35,813 bases of DNA from the NCBI GenBank assembly GCA_910588365.1, contig CAJUQS010000190.1:1-35813 (forward strand), in the 5' to 3' direction. Below the pieces are notes generated by a model that saw nothing but the letters and a program-made list of their open reading frames with translations, was not told the origin of the DNA and made no database searches. A program made the translations under genes and the position numbers. This DNA is from an uncultured Oscillospiraceae bacterium. Its GTDB lineage: Bacteria; Bacillota; Clostridia; Oscillospirales; Oscillospiraceae. Shown here in pieces: positions 6,945 through 14,831 of the stretch; positions within the stretch are counted from its first letter, which is position 1; every line of letters starts with the position of its first letter.

Positions 6945-7895
6945 ATGCACAAGTATATCCTGAAGCGGCTGCTGATGCTCATCCCGGTCATTTTGGGCGT
7001 CACGTTCATCGTGTTCTTCATCCTGAATCTGTCGCCCGGCGACCCGGCGGCCATGATTCTGGGCGAGCAGGCCACGGCGGAGGCGATAGAGATGAAGCGG
7101 GAGGAGCTGGGGCTCAACGACCCGATTCTGGTCCGCTACTTCAACTACATGAAGGACCTGCTCCACGGCGACATGGGCGTGTCCTACCGCAACAGCATCT
7201 CCGTCTGGGAACAAGTGACCGACCGCTTCCCCAACACGGTGGTGCTGGCCATCGCGGGCATCCTGGTGGCGCTGCTCATCGGCCTGCCATTGGGAATCCT
7301 GTCCGCCAAGAAGCAGAACACGATCATCGACAACATCTCCATGGTCCTGTCCCTCATCGGCGTGTCCATGCCCAACTTCTGGTTCGGACTGCTGGTGGTG
7401 ATGCTCTTCGCCCTGAAGCTGGGGTGGCTGCCCTCCCAGGGAATGGGCGAGGGCTTCGTGCCTCTGCTTCTCAGTCTGATTCTGCCGGCGCTGACCCTGG
7501 GCACCGGATCGGCGGGCTCCATCGCCCGCATGACCCGCTCTTCCATGCTGGAGGTCATCCGCCAGGACTACATCTCCACCGCCCGGGCCAAGGGCGTGGA
7601 CGAGCGGACGGTCACCTTCCAGCACATGCTCCGCAACGCCCTCATACCCATCATCACCTCCGTGGGCCTCCAGTTCGGCAGCCTGCTGGGCGGCGCGATG
7701 CTGACGGAGACGGTGTTCTCCTGGCCGGGCCTCGGCCGGCTGATGGTGGAGAACATCAAGTCCAAGGACATCCCCATGGTTCTGGGCTGCGTGGTCTTCC
7801 TGGCCACCATGTTCACCATCGTCAACCTGGTGGTGGATCTGATCTACGCCTTTGTGGATCCCCGCATCAAGTCTCTCTATAAGAAAGGAAGGTGA
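6945..7895 (+). CDS. Peptide ABC transporter permease, DppB/OppB type
   Basis: A 316-aa inner-membrane permease subunit. The N-terminus HKYILKRLLMLIPVILGVTFIVF is the typical first membrane helix of DppB/OppB proteins, and several more hydrophobic segments follow. The EAA loop that docks on the ATPase is seen as YISTARAKGVDERTV near residue 210. The start ATG at 6945 follows AGGGAGGAA; an earlier start in the same frame at 6873 has no such site. It is the first gene of the operon and overlaps the next reading frame at its stop codon. Confidence 0.93.
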   Translation: MHKYILKRLLMLIPVILGVTFIVFFILNLSPGDPAAMILGEQATAEAIEMKREELGLNDPILVRYFNYMKDLLHGDMGVSYRNSISVWEQVTDRFPNTVVLAIAGILVALLIGLPLGILSAKKQNTIIDNISMVLSLIGVSMPNFWFGLLVVMLFALKLGWLPSQGMGEGFVPLLLSLILPALTLGTGSAGSIARMTRSSMLEVIRQDYISTARAKGVDERTVTFQHMLRNALIPIITSVGLQFGSLLGGAMLTETVFSWPGLGRLMVENIKSKDIPMVLGCVVFLATMFTIVNLVVDLIYAFVDPRIKSLYKKGR

Positions 7896-7900
7896 GCCGG

Positions 7901-8791
7901 ATGAAGGAGCAAACAGCGAAGAAGCAGAGATCCCTCTGGCAAGACGCGTGGAGGCGTTTCAAGAAGAACAGGACCGCCATGATTGGGCTGGCCTTTTTTC
8001 TGTTTCTGATCGCCATCGCTATCACCACTCTGGTCATCGACCTGGCGACAGGCAACGAGTTCTACCGCAACAACGTCATCAACCAGGATCTGTTCGGCCG
8101 CCTGCAGGGCCCCAGCAAAGAACACCTCTTCGGACAGGATGAGTTCGGGCGGGACATGCTTCTGCGGATGATCTGGGCGGTGCGCTACTCCCTGTTCATG
8201 GGAAGCGCCGCTGTCATTATCGGCATGGTCTGCGGCGGCGTCCTGGGCGCCATGTCCGGGTACTACGGCAAGACCGTGGACGCGGTCATCATGCGGGCCA
8301 TGGACATCCTGCTGGCCATCCCCTCCATGCTGCTGGCCACCGCCATTGTGGCGGCCCTGGGCACCAGCCTGTTCAACGTACTGCTGGCCATCGCCATATC
8401 GTATATCCCCTCCTTCGCCCGGACGGTGCGGGCCGCGGTGCTGACGGTGAAGGACCAGGAGTTCATCGAGGCGGCCCGGGCCATCGGCTGCCACGACGGG
8501 GAGATTATCTTCAAGTACATTATCCCCAACGCCATGGCGCCCATCATCGTCCAGGCCACCATGGGCCTGGCGGGTGCCATCCTCTCCATCGCCGGGCTGT
8601 CCTTCCTGGGCCTGGGCATCCAGCCGCCCACCCCGGAGTGGGGCGCCATGCTCTCCAACGCCAGACAGTATATCCGCGATGCCTGGCACGTCACGGTCAT
8701 CCCGGGCTTGGGCATCATGCTGACCATCCTGGCGCTAAACCTGATGGGCGACGGCCTGCGGGACGCGCTGGATCCCAGACTGAAGGACTGA
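7901..8791 (+). CDS. Peptide ABC transporter permease, DppC/OppC type
   Basis: A 296-aa second permease subunit pairing with the DppB-like protein. A cytoplasmic basic start (SLWQDAWRRFKKNRTAMIG) leads into the first helix. It has the family's FGQDEFGRDML stretch near residue 80 and the EAA loop FIEAARAIGCHDGEII near residue 190. ATG at 7901 is preferred over GTG at 7892 because AAAGGAAGG ends 8 bases before the former and only about one before the latter. Confidence 0.93.
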   Translation: MKEQTAKKQRSLWQDAWRRFKKNRTAMIGLAFFLFLIAIAITTLVIDLATGNEFYRNNVINQDLFGRLQGPSKEHLFGQDEFGRDMLLRMIWAVRYSLFMGSAAVIIGMVCGGVLGAMSGYYGKTVDAVIMRAMDILLAIPSMLLATAIVAALGTSLFNVLLAIAISYIPSFARTVRAAVLTVKDQEFIEAARAIGCHDGEIIFKYIIPNAMAPIIVQATMGLAGAILSIAGLSFLGLGIQPPTPEWGAMLSNARQYIRDAWHVTVIPGLGIMLTILALNLMGDGLRDALDPRLKD

Positions 8792-8820
8792 TTTTAACGT
8801 AAAGGAGGGACCGCTTCAAT

Positions 8821-9810
8821 ATGTCAGATATTCTGCTGCAAATCAAGGATTTAAGCATCGTCTACGCCACGGAGGACGGCGTGGTCCAGGCGCTGACCAA
8901 CGCCAATCTCACCCTGCGCCAGGGGGAGACCCTGGGGCTGGTGGGGGAGACCGGCGCGGGCAAGACCACCCTGGCCCGGGGCATCATGCGCCTGATTCCC
9001 GACCCGCCGGGAAAGATCGTCTCCGGCGAGATCCTTTTCGAGGAAAAGGATCTGCTGCGCCTCTCCATCAAGGAGATGCGCAAGTACCGCGGCAGCCAGA
9101 TCTCCATGATCTTCCAGGACCCCATGACCAGCCTCAACCCGGTCATGACCGTGGGCGACCAGATCCGCGAGGTGATCGTCACCCACCACCCGGAGATGTC
9201 CCGCCAGGATGCCCGCAAGCACGCGGAGGACATGCTGGAGATGGTGGGCATCACCGCCACCCGGTACAACGACTACCCCCACCAGTTCTCCGGCGGCATG
9301 AAGCAGCGGGTGGTCATCGCCATCGCCCTGGCCGGGGAGCCCCGCCTGCTCATCGCCGACGAGCCCACCACGGCCCTGGACGTGACCATCCAGGCCCAGG
9401 TGCTGGAGATGATCCACGCCCTCAAGCGCAAGAGCAACACCGCCATGCTGCTCATCACCCACGATCTGGGCGTGGTGGCCCAGAACTGCGACAGCGTGGC
9501 CATCATCTACGCCGGGGAGATCGTGGAGTACGGCACCCTGCGCCAGGTGTACAAGAACGTCCTGCACCCCTACACCGAGGGCCTGTTCGGCTCCGTGCCC
9601 AGCCTGGAGTCCAACGCCCGGCGGCTGGCCGCCATTGACGGCATGATGCCCGACCCCACCGACCTGCCCAAGGGCTGCAAGTTCGTGGACCGCTGCAAGT
9701 ACGCAACGGATCGCTGCCGCGGGGAGGTCCCCCGCCTGATGGAGATGGCCGACGGCCACAAGGTCCGCTGCTTCCGCCATGAATCCGGGGAGGTGAACGG
9801 CAATGGCTGA
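8821..9810 (+). CDS. Peptide ABC transporter ATP-binding protein, DppD/OppD type
   Basis: A 329-aa cytoplasmic ATPase. Walker A is GETGAGKT (residues 43-50), the signature is FSGGMKQR, and Walker B is LLIADEPTTALD. The C-terminal oligopeptide/dipeptide transporter domain has a cysteine cluster (GCKFVDRCKYATDRC and a late CF), which binds an iron-sulfur cluster in some relatives. The start ATG follows AAAGGAGGG. Its stop overlaps the start of the second ATPase gene by 8 bases, so the two are translationally coupled. Confidence 0.94.
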   Translation: MSDILLQIKDLSIVYATEDGVVQALTNANLTLRQGETLGLVGETGAGKTTLARGIMRLIPDPPGKIVSGEILFEEKDLLRLSIKEMRKYRGSQISMIFQDPMTSLNPVMTVGDQIREVIVTHHPEMSRQDARKHAEDMLEMVGITATRYNDYPHQFSGGMKQRVVIAIALAGEPRLLIADEPTTALDVTIQAQVLEMIHALKRKSNTAMLLITHDLGVVAQNCDSVAIIYAGEIVEYGTLRQVYKNVLHPYTEGLFGSVPSLESNARRLAAIDGMMPDPTDLPKGCKFVDRCKYATDRCRGEVPRLMEMADGHKVRCFRHESGEVNGNG

Positions 9811-10768
9811 GATTCTGCGCGTTGAACATCTACAAAAATACTTCCCCGTGCCCAACGGGATGCTCCACGCGGTGGACGACATCAGCTTCACCATCGACTC
9901 GGGCAACACCCTGGGCGTGGTGGGCGAGTCGGGCTGCGGCAAGTCCACCATGGGCCGGGCTATCCTGCGCCTCCACGAGCCCACCGGCGGAAAGGTGTTC
10001 TTCCAGGACCGGGACGTGCTGGCCATGAACGCCCAGGAGATGAAGAACCTGCGCCGGGAGATGCAGATCATCTTCCAGGACCCCTTCGCCTCCCTCAACC
10101 CCCGCATGACCGTCAGCGAGGCCATCGCCGCCCCCCTGCTTGTCCAGAAGATCTACGACCGCCGGGACAAGGCGGGCATCACCAGGCGGGTGAAGGAGAT
10201 CATGGACATGGCCGGTCTGGCCCAGCGGCTTATCAACACCTACCCCCACGAGCTGGACGGCGGCCGCCGCCAGCGCATCGGCATCGCCCGGGCCCTGGCG
10301 CTGAATCCCAAGTTCGTGGTCTGCGACGAGCCCGTCTCCGCCCTGGACGTGTCCATCCAGGCCCAGATCCTCAACCTCATGCAGGATCTCCAGGACGAGC
10401 TGGGGCTCACCTACCTGTTCATCACCCACGACCTCTCCGTGGTCAAGTATATCTCCAACGACATCCTGGTCATGTACCTGGGGCAGATGGTGGAGAAGGC
10501 CCCCTCGGACAAGCTGTTCTCCAAGCCCATGCACCCCTACACCCAGGCCCTGCTCTCCGCCATCCCGGTGCCGGACCCGGACCGGCCCATGAGCCGCATC
10601 ACCATGAAGGGGGAGATCACCTCCCCGGTGAACCCGGAGAAGGGCTGCCGCTTCGCCAAGCGCTGCCCCTACGCCACCGAGGCCTGCACCCAGCAGGACA
10701 TGGTCCTCACGGAGCAGGAGCCCGGCCACTTCGTCACCTGCCTGCGCCTGCAGAGGGGCGAGATTTAA
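9803..10768 (+). CDS. Peptide ABC transporter ATP-binding protein, DppF/OppF type
   Basis: A 321-aa ATPase partner of the DppD-like protein. Walker A is GESGCGKS (residues 41-48), Walker B is VVCDEPVSALD, and the C-terminal domain again has spaced cysteines (GCRFAKRCPYATEAC). The ABC signature is LDGGRRQR (about 151-158) instead of LSGGQxQR, so one of the two composite nucleotide sites is non-canonical. The other motifs are intact, and the variant probably reflects a subfamily rather than decay. Confidence 0.93.
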   Translation: MAEILRVEHLQKYFPVPNGMLHAVDDISFTIDSGNTLGVVGESGCGKSTMGRAILRLHEPTGGKVFFQDRDVLAMNAQEMKNLRREMQIIFQDPFASLNPRMTVSEAIAAPLLVQKIYDRRDKAGITRRVKEIMDMAGLAQRLINTYPHELDGGRRQRIGIARALALNPKFVVCDEPVSALDVSIQAQILNLMQDLQDELGLTYLFITHDLSVVKYISNDILVMYLGQMVEKAPSDKLFSKPMHPYTQALLSAIPVPDPDRPMSRITMKGEITSPVNPEKGCRFAKRCPYATEACTQQDMVLTEQEPGHFVTCLRLQRGEI

Positions 10769-10846
10769 TGGTTCACGGTTACGGGTGCCTGCGCCTGTAG
10801 TCATGATAGAGCACACCAAAACAACTCAGAAAACGGAGGAAAGAAC

Positions 10847-12475
10847 ATGAAAAAGCGTCTTACGCGCATCCTTGCATCGATGCTGGCCATGCTGATGGTC
10901 CTCTCCCTGGCCGCCTGCGGCGGGGACAACAAGGGCAGCAACAACAGCAAGCCCGGCAACGATACCAGCACCCCCGGCAACGATACCAGCACCCCCGGCG
11001 ACGCGAATGCCCCCAGCGACAGCAGCGGCGGATCCGGCAGCTACAAGGACACCCTGACCTGGTGCCAGGGCTCCGACGTGACCAGCCTTGACCCCCACCA
11101 GGGCAAGGAGACCCCCGCTGTCCAGGTCACCTGCCAGATTTTTGACACCCTGCTCCAGGTCAACCCCGAGACCAAGGAGCTGGAGCCCCAGATCGCCGAG
11201 AGCTGGGAGCAGACCGACGATCTGACCTATGTCTTCAAGATCCGCGAGGGCGTGAAGTTCCACGACGGCAGCGAGGTTACCACCGCCGACGTGAAGTTCT
11301 CCCTGGACCGGGCCATCAACTCCGCGGCCGTGTCCTATATCGTGGACTTCATTGAGAGCGTCACCGACAACGGCGACGGCACCGTCACCATCAAGACCAA
11401 GGCCCCCTATGGCCCCGCCCTGCGCAACCTGGCCATCCCCTTTGCCGCCATCGTGCCCAAGGCCCTGGTGGAGGCCGACGAGGCGAACTTCATCCTCAAC
11501 CCCGTGGGCTCCGGCCCCTACCAGTTCGTGGAGTGGAAGCAGGGCGACCACGTTACCATGAAGGCCTTTGACGACTATTACGCCGGCAAGGCCGCCACCG
11601 AGAACCTGATCATGAAGGTGGTCCCCGAGGCCGCCCAGCGCTCCATCGCCCTGGAGACCGGCGAGGTGGACGTGTCCTACGACCTGTCCGTCAACGACAT
11701 CCCCAAGGTGGAGGAGAACCCGGATCTGGTGGCCAACGTCATCTCCTCCCTCAGCTGCACCTACCTCTCCTTCAACCTCAACAAGGCCCCCTTTGACAAC
11801 CCCAAGGTCCGCGAGGCCATCAGCGTCGCCATTGACCGCCAGGCCCTTGTGGACACCATCAAGAGCGGCGTGGGCCAGCCTGCCGACGCCATCATCGCCC
11901 CCGACGTCTTCGGCTACTACTCCACCGGCGTGCCCGAGTACAACCCCGAGCGTGCCAGGGAGCTGCTGGCCGAGGCCGGCTATGCTGACGGCTTCTCCAC
12001 CACCCTGTGGGTCAACGACAACCAGGGCAGCATTGAACTCTGCTCGGCTATCATGGCCATGCTGATGGATGTGGGCATCGACTGCGAGCTGAAAACCTCG
12101 GAGTTCGGCAGCTTCATCAGCAGCACCAGCGCCGGCGAGCACGATATCGCCTGCTTCGGCTGGACCACCTCCAGCGGCGACGCGGACTACACCTACTACT
12201 CCCTGGAGCACTCCAGCCAGCAGGGCGCACCCGGCAACCGCAGCTTCATCAATGACCCCGATGTGGATAGGATCATTGAGGAGGCCCGCTCCAGCAGCGA
12301 CGAAGCCGCCCGCGAGGAGCTCTACAAGGAGCTGGCCATCAAGCTGGCTGAGTACAACAACAACCTGCCCATCCTGTATAGCGCCATGAACACGGGCGCC
12401 AGCAAGAACGTAGAGGGCTTTATCATGGATGTGAACGGCTATCACCACATGGAGAATGTAAAGGTCGCCCAGTAA
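10847..12475 (+). CDS. Peptide-binding lipoprotein, SBP family 5 (DppA/OppA type)
   Basis: A 542-aa extracellular solute-binding protein. A lipoprotein signal (two lysines and an arginine, a hydrophobic run, lipobox LAAC with Cys24) is followed by a Gly/Ser/Asp/Pro-rich linker to about residue 65, then the family-5 binding fold with SLDPHQG, ESWEQTDD and IREGVKFHDG. The start ATG follows GGAGGAAAGAAC. It delivers peptides (or related ligands) to the adjacent permeases. The hairpin after the gene may protect its mRNA, as binding protein is usually needed in excess. The ligand is not predictable in detail. Confidence 0.94.
   Translation: MKKRLTRILASMLAMLMVLSLAACGGDNKGSNNSKPGNDTSTPGNDTSTPGDANAPSDSSGGSGSYKDTLTWCQGSDVTSLDPHQGKETPAVQVTCQIFDTLLQVNPETKELEPQIAESWEQTDDLTYVFKIREGVKFHDGSEVTTADVKFSLDRAINSAAVSYIVDFIESVTDNGDGTVTIKTKAPYGPALRNLAIPFAAIVPKALVEADEANFILNPVGSGPYQFVEWKQGDHVTMKAFDDYYAGKAATENLIMKVVPEAAQRSIALETGEVDVSYDLSVNDIPKVEENPDLVANVISSLSCTYLSFNLNKAPFDNPKVREAISVAIDRQALVDTIKSGVGQPADAIIAPDVFGYYSTGVPEYNPERARELLAEAGYADGFSTTLWVNDNQGSIELCSAIMAMLMDVGIDCELKTSEFGSFISSTSAGEHDIACFGWTTSSGDADYTYYSLEHSSQQGAPGNRSFINDPDVDRIIEEARSSSDEAAREELYKELAIKLAEYNNNLPILYSAMNTGASKNVEGFIMDVNGYHHMENVKVAQ
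10958..10999 (+). repeat. 21-bp tandem repeat in the lipoprotein linker
   Basis: Two identical 21-bp units (10958-10978 and 10979-10999) encode NDTSTPG twice in the flexible linker after the lipid anchor. Linkers of this kind expand and shrink by slippage. Confidence 0.85.
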
Positions 12476-12491
12476 CCCAGTTTCATTTTTC

Positions 12492-12518
12492 GGGCTGCTG
12501 GCGGAGAGCCAGCAGCCC
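12492..12518 (+). terminator. Stable hairpin between the lipoprotein and creatininase genes
   Basis: A perfect 11-bp stem, GGGCTGCTGGC/GCCAGCAGCCC, with loop GGAGA. No T run follows, so it is more likely a partial terminator or an mRNA 3'-end stabiliser than a full stop. Confidence 0.5.
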
Positions 12519-12544
12519 TATCTTGATGGAGGAGATTGATTATT

Positions 12545-13306
12545 ATGAGACTTTCCCACATGACCTGGCCCCAGGTGGAGACCTATTTCAAGGGAAGCGA
12601 CATGGTGCTGCTGAGCATCGGCAGCATCGAGAGCCACGGCCGCCATATGCCCCTGGGCACGGACACCATCATCCCCGAGCACCTGCTGGAGAAGATTGAG
12701 AAAAAGAGCGATGTGCTCATCGCCCCCACCATCCCCTTCGGCGCCTGCCAGAGCCTGGCGCCCTTCCCCGGCACCATCGACATCGACCAGGAGATCCTCT
12801 ACCAGTTCTGCAGGCAGATTTTTGAGAGCCTGTATGCCCACGGCGCCCGGAAGTTCGTGGTCCTCAACGGCCACGGCGGCAACATCGGCATCTTTACCCG
12901 GCTGGGCCTGGAGTACGAGAAGCGGGGCTGCCTGGTGGCGTGCCTGAACTGGTGGCTCATGGCCTGGGACATGAACCCGGCCTGGAAGGGCGGCCACGGC
13001 GGCGGCGAGGAGACGGCCGCCATCCTGGGCATCGACCCGTCCCTGGTGGACAGGAGCGAGATCGGCGGGGATCTGAAGCTGTTCAATCTGACCGAGAACC
13101 TGAAGGCCACCGGCTTCCGCTCTGTGGAGTACAAGGGCGTGTCCGTGGACATCATCCGCAGCACACCCCATGTCACCGACAGCGGCTGGATCGGGCCCGA
13201 CCACCCCAACACCGCCACCGAGGAGTGGGGCCGCGAGATGCTCCAGACCACGGCGGACTACATTGTGGACTTCATGGAGGAATTCAAGAAGGTCAAGCTG
13301 GGCTGA
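12545..13306 (+). CDS. Creatininase family hydrolase
   Basis: A 253-aa member of the creatininase/creatinine amidohydrolase family of metal-dependent amide hydrolases. The metal-site residues E29, H31 and D40 in GSIESHGRHMPLGTD keep the spacing of creatininase (34, 36, 45). Further ligand regions are NGHGGN and GGHGGGEET. ATG at 12545 is chosen over TTG at 12536, since GGAGGAG lies about 10 bases before the former. It is placed between a peptide-binding protein and an M42 peptidase, so an amide or short-peptide substrate is more likely than creatinine itself. Confidence 0.85.
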   Translation: MRLSHMTWPQVETYFKGSDMVLLSIGSIESHGRHMPLGTDTIIPEHLLEKIEKKSDVLIAPTIPFGACQSLAPFPGTIDIDQEILYQFCRQIFESLYAHGARKFVVLNGHGGNIGIFTRLGLEYEKRGCLVACLNWWLMAWDMNPAWKGGHGGGEETAAILGIDPSLVDRSEIGGDLKLFNLTENLKATGFRSVEYKGVSVDIIRSTPHVTDSGWIGPDHPNTATEEWGREMLQTTADYIVDFMEEFKKVKLG

Positions 13307-13344
13307 TACTTTTTCCTGAAAGAAAAAGTACCAAAAAGAACTTT
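13307..13344 (+). repeat. Dispersed hairpin repeat, copy 1
   Basis: TACTTTTTCCTGAAAGAAAAAGTA hairpin followed by CCAAAAAGAACTTT. It begins on the base after the creatininase stop codon and may serve as a weak terminator between two operon genes. Same family as copies at 21054, 21801, 24866, 25036 and 28145. Confidence 0.8.
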
Positions 13345-13441
13345 AATGCGCTCTCAAAACTGCTGTAAATCGTAGATTTCCACCCGGCAACGGACGAAAT
13401 CTGCCTGCTGAGAGACAGTGCGAGAAGGAGGAACGCGCCAT

Positions 13442-14521
13442 ATGATGGATAAGAAACAGACCCTTGAGATGATCGCCGCCATCTCCAACGCCAACGGGGC
13501 CCCGGGGTTCGAGGACGACGTTGTCGCCGCCATCCTGCCCTATGCCAGGGAGCTGGGGGAGACCCAGGTGGACCGGATGCGCAACCTGTTCATCCGCCGC
13601 CGGGAGAACACCGGCGATCGCCCGGTGGTGCAGCTGGACGCCCACAGCGACGAGGTGGGCTTCATGGTCCAGGCCATCTGCCCCAACGGCACCCTGCGCA
13701 TCATCCCCCTGGGCGGCTGGGTCAGCCACAACGTCCCCGCCCACAAGATGTGGGTGCGCAACCGGGAGGGGGCCTATATCCCCGGCCTCACCGCCAGCAA
13801 GCCCCCCCACTTCATGACCGCCCAGGAGCGCAGCGCCCCCCTGGAGATCAGCAGCATCACCGTGGACGTGGGCGCCACGTCCCGGGAGGAGGCCGTGGAG
13901 GTCTTCGGTGTGCGCATCGGCGAGCCGGTGGTGCCCGATGTGACCTTCACCTACTCCGAGAAGAGCGATCTCATGGTGGGCAAGAGCTTTGACTGCCGCC
14001 TGGGCTGCGCGTCCATTGTCAAGACCCTGGACGTGCTGAAGGGGCAGGCGCTGAACGTGGACATCACGGGCGCCTGCGCCGCCCAGGAGGAGGTCGGCGT
14101 CCGCGGCGCCACGGTGACCGCCCAGGTCATCCGCCCGGACATCGCCATCGTCTTCGAGGGCTGCCCGGCGGACGACACCTGCGTGGAGCCCTACATGGTC
14201 CAGACGGCCATCAAGCGGGGCCCCATGCTCCGCCACGTCGACGCGAGGATGATCACCAACCCCCGGTACCAGCGCTACGCCCTGGATCTGGCGGCACAGC
14301 TGAACATCCCGGTGCAGGAGGCGGTCCGCTCCGCCGGCTCCACCAACGGCGCGGCCATCCATCTCACCGGCAGCGGCGTGCCCGTCATCGTCATCGGCGT
14401 GCCCGTGCGCTACGCCCACACCCACTACGGCGTGTCCGCCTACGCTGACTTTGACAACGGCGTGAAGCTGGCGTGCGAAATCCTCCAGCGGATGGACAGA
14501 GCGCTCATTGAGAGCTTCTGA
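13442..14521 (+). CDS. M42 family metallopeptidase (glutamyl aminopeptidase/endoglucanase-like)
   Basis: A 359-aa cytoplasmic aminopeptidase of the tetrahedral M42 group, which trims short peptides. Visible features are DAHSDEVGFMV (first metal ligand), FDCRLG, the catalytic Glu pair in AAQEEVGVRG, and late THYGVSAYADF with a ligand His. It opens with SNANGAPGFEDDV, typical of M42. AAGGAGG lies 10 bases before ATG 13442; ATG 13445 is an equal alternative. As the last gene of the transport cluster it probably degrades imported peptides. Confidence 0.9.
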   Translation: MMDKKQTLEMIAAISNANGAPGFEDDVVAAILPYARELGETQVDRMRNLFIRRRENTGDRPVVQLDAHSDEVGFMVQAICPNGTLRIIPLGGWVSHNVPAHKMWVRNREGAYIPGLTASKPPHFMTAQERSAPLEISSITVDVGATSREEAVEVFGVRIGEPVVPDVTFTYSEKSDLMVGKSFDCRLGCASIVKTLDVLKGQALNVDITGACAAQEEVGVRGATVTAQVIRPDIAIVFEGCPADDTCVEPYMVQTAIKRGPMLRHVDARMITNPRYQRYALDLAAQLNIPVQEAVRSAGSTNGAAIHLTGSGVPVIVIGVPVRYAHTHYGVSAYADFDNGVKLACEILQRMDRALIESF

Positions 14522-14551
14522 TAAACACTCACTCACTCTTCACAAAACGGC

Positions 14552-14589
14552 GCAAGGTCCCGCTTCCCCCCGGGGAGGCGGGACCTTGC
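14552..14589 (+). terminator. Hairpin ending the peptide-utilisation operon
   Basis: A perfect 12-bp stem, GCAAGGTCCCGC/GCGGGACCTTGC, with a GC loop holding CCCC/GGGG. It is followed at a short distance by pyrimidine-rich DNA (CATCTTTCTGTTTG). It lies 30 bp past the M42 stop codon. Confidence 0.65.
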
Positions 14590-14611
14590 CCGTTCCCACC
14601 CATCTTTCTGT

Positions 14612-14640
14612 TTGCTATTTTTTCGCAGGTATGGTAGAAT
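14612..14640 (+). promoter_or_regulatory. Promoter of the DUF4914-pdx-thyA-folA-recG run
   Basis: TTGCTA (14612-14617), 17 bp, TAGAAT (14635-14640). Transcription would begin near 14647, giving a leader of about 185 nt that contains the large inverted repeat at 14653-14811. Confidence 0.6.
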
Positions 14641-14652
14641 GGGAGCATCTTT

Positions 14653-14811
14653 ATAGTCGATGCGGTTGAGAATCGGTAAAAAGGAGGCGAGGAAAAACCG
14701 GTCGTGGCGAGGCGGAGGACGCAGGCGGGCTGTCGCCCGCCAAGGACGACAACGAAGTCCACGCCCTGTTTTCACCGCCGAACTTTGCCGATTTTCCACT
14801 GCATCGACTAT
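14653..14811. repeat. Large imperfect inverted repeat in the DUF4914 leader
   Basis: The 29-bp arms at 14653-14681 and 14783-14811 match at 24 positions; each outer end is ATAGTCGATGC or its complement. An inner stem GGCGGGC-TGTC-GCCCGCC is nested near the middle. The short open frame across it reads low-complexity Arg-rich sequence and is not credible as a gene. It could be a small non-autonomous mobile repeat or a folded leader RNA. Confidence 0.6.
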
Positions 14812-14831
14812 CATAAATGGAGGAGCATGCG

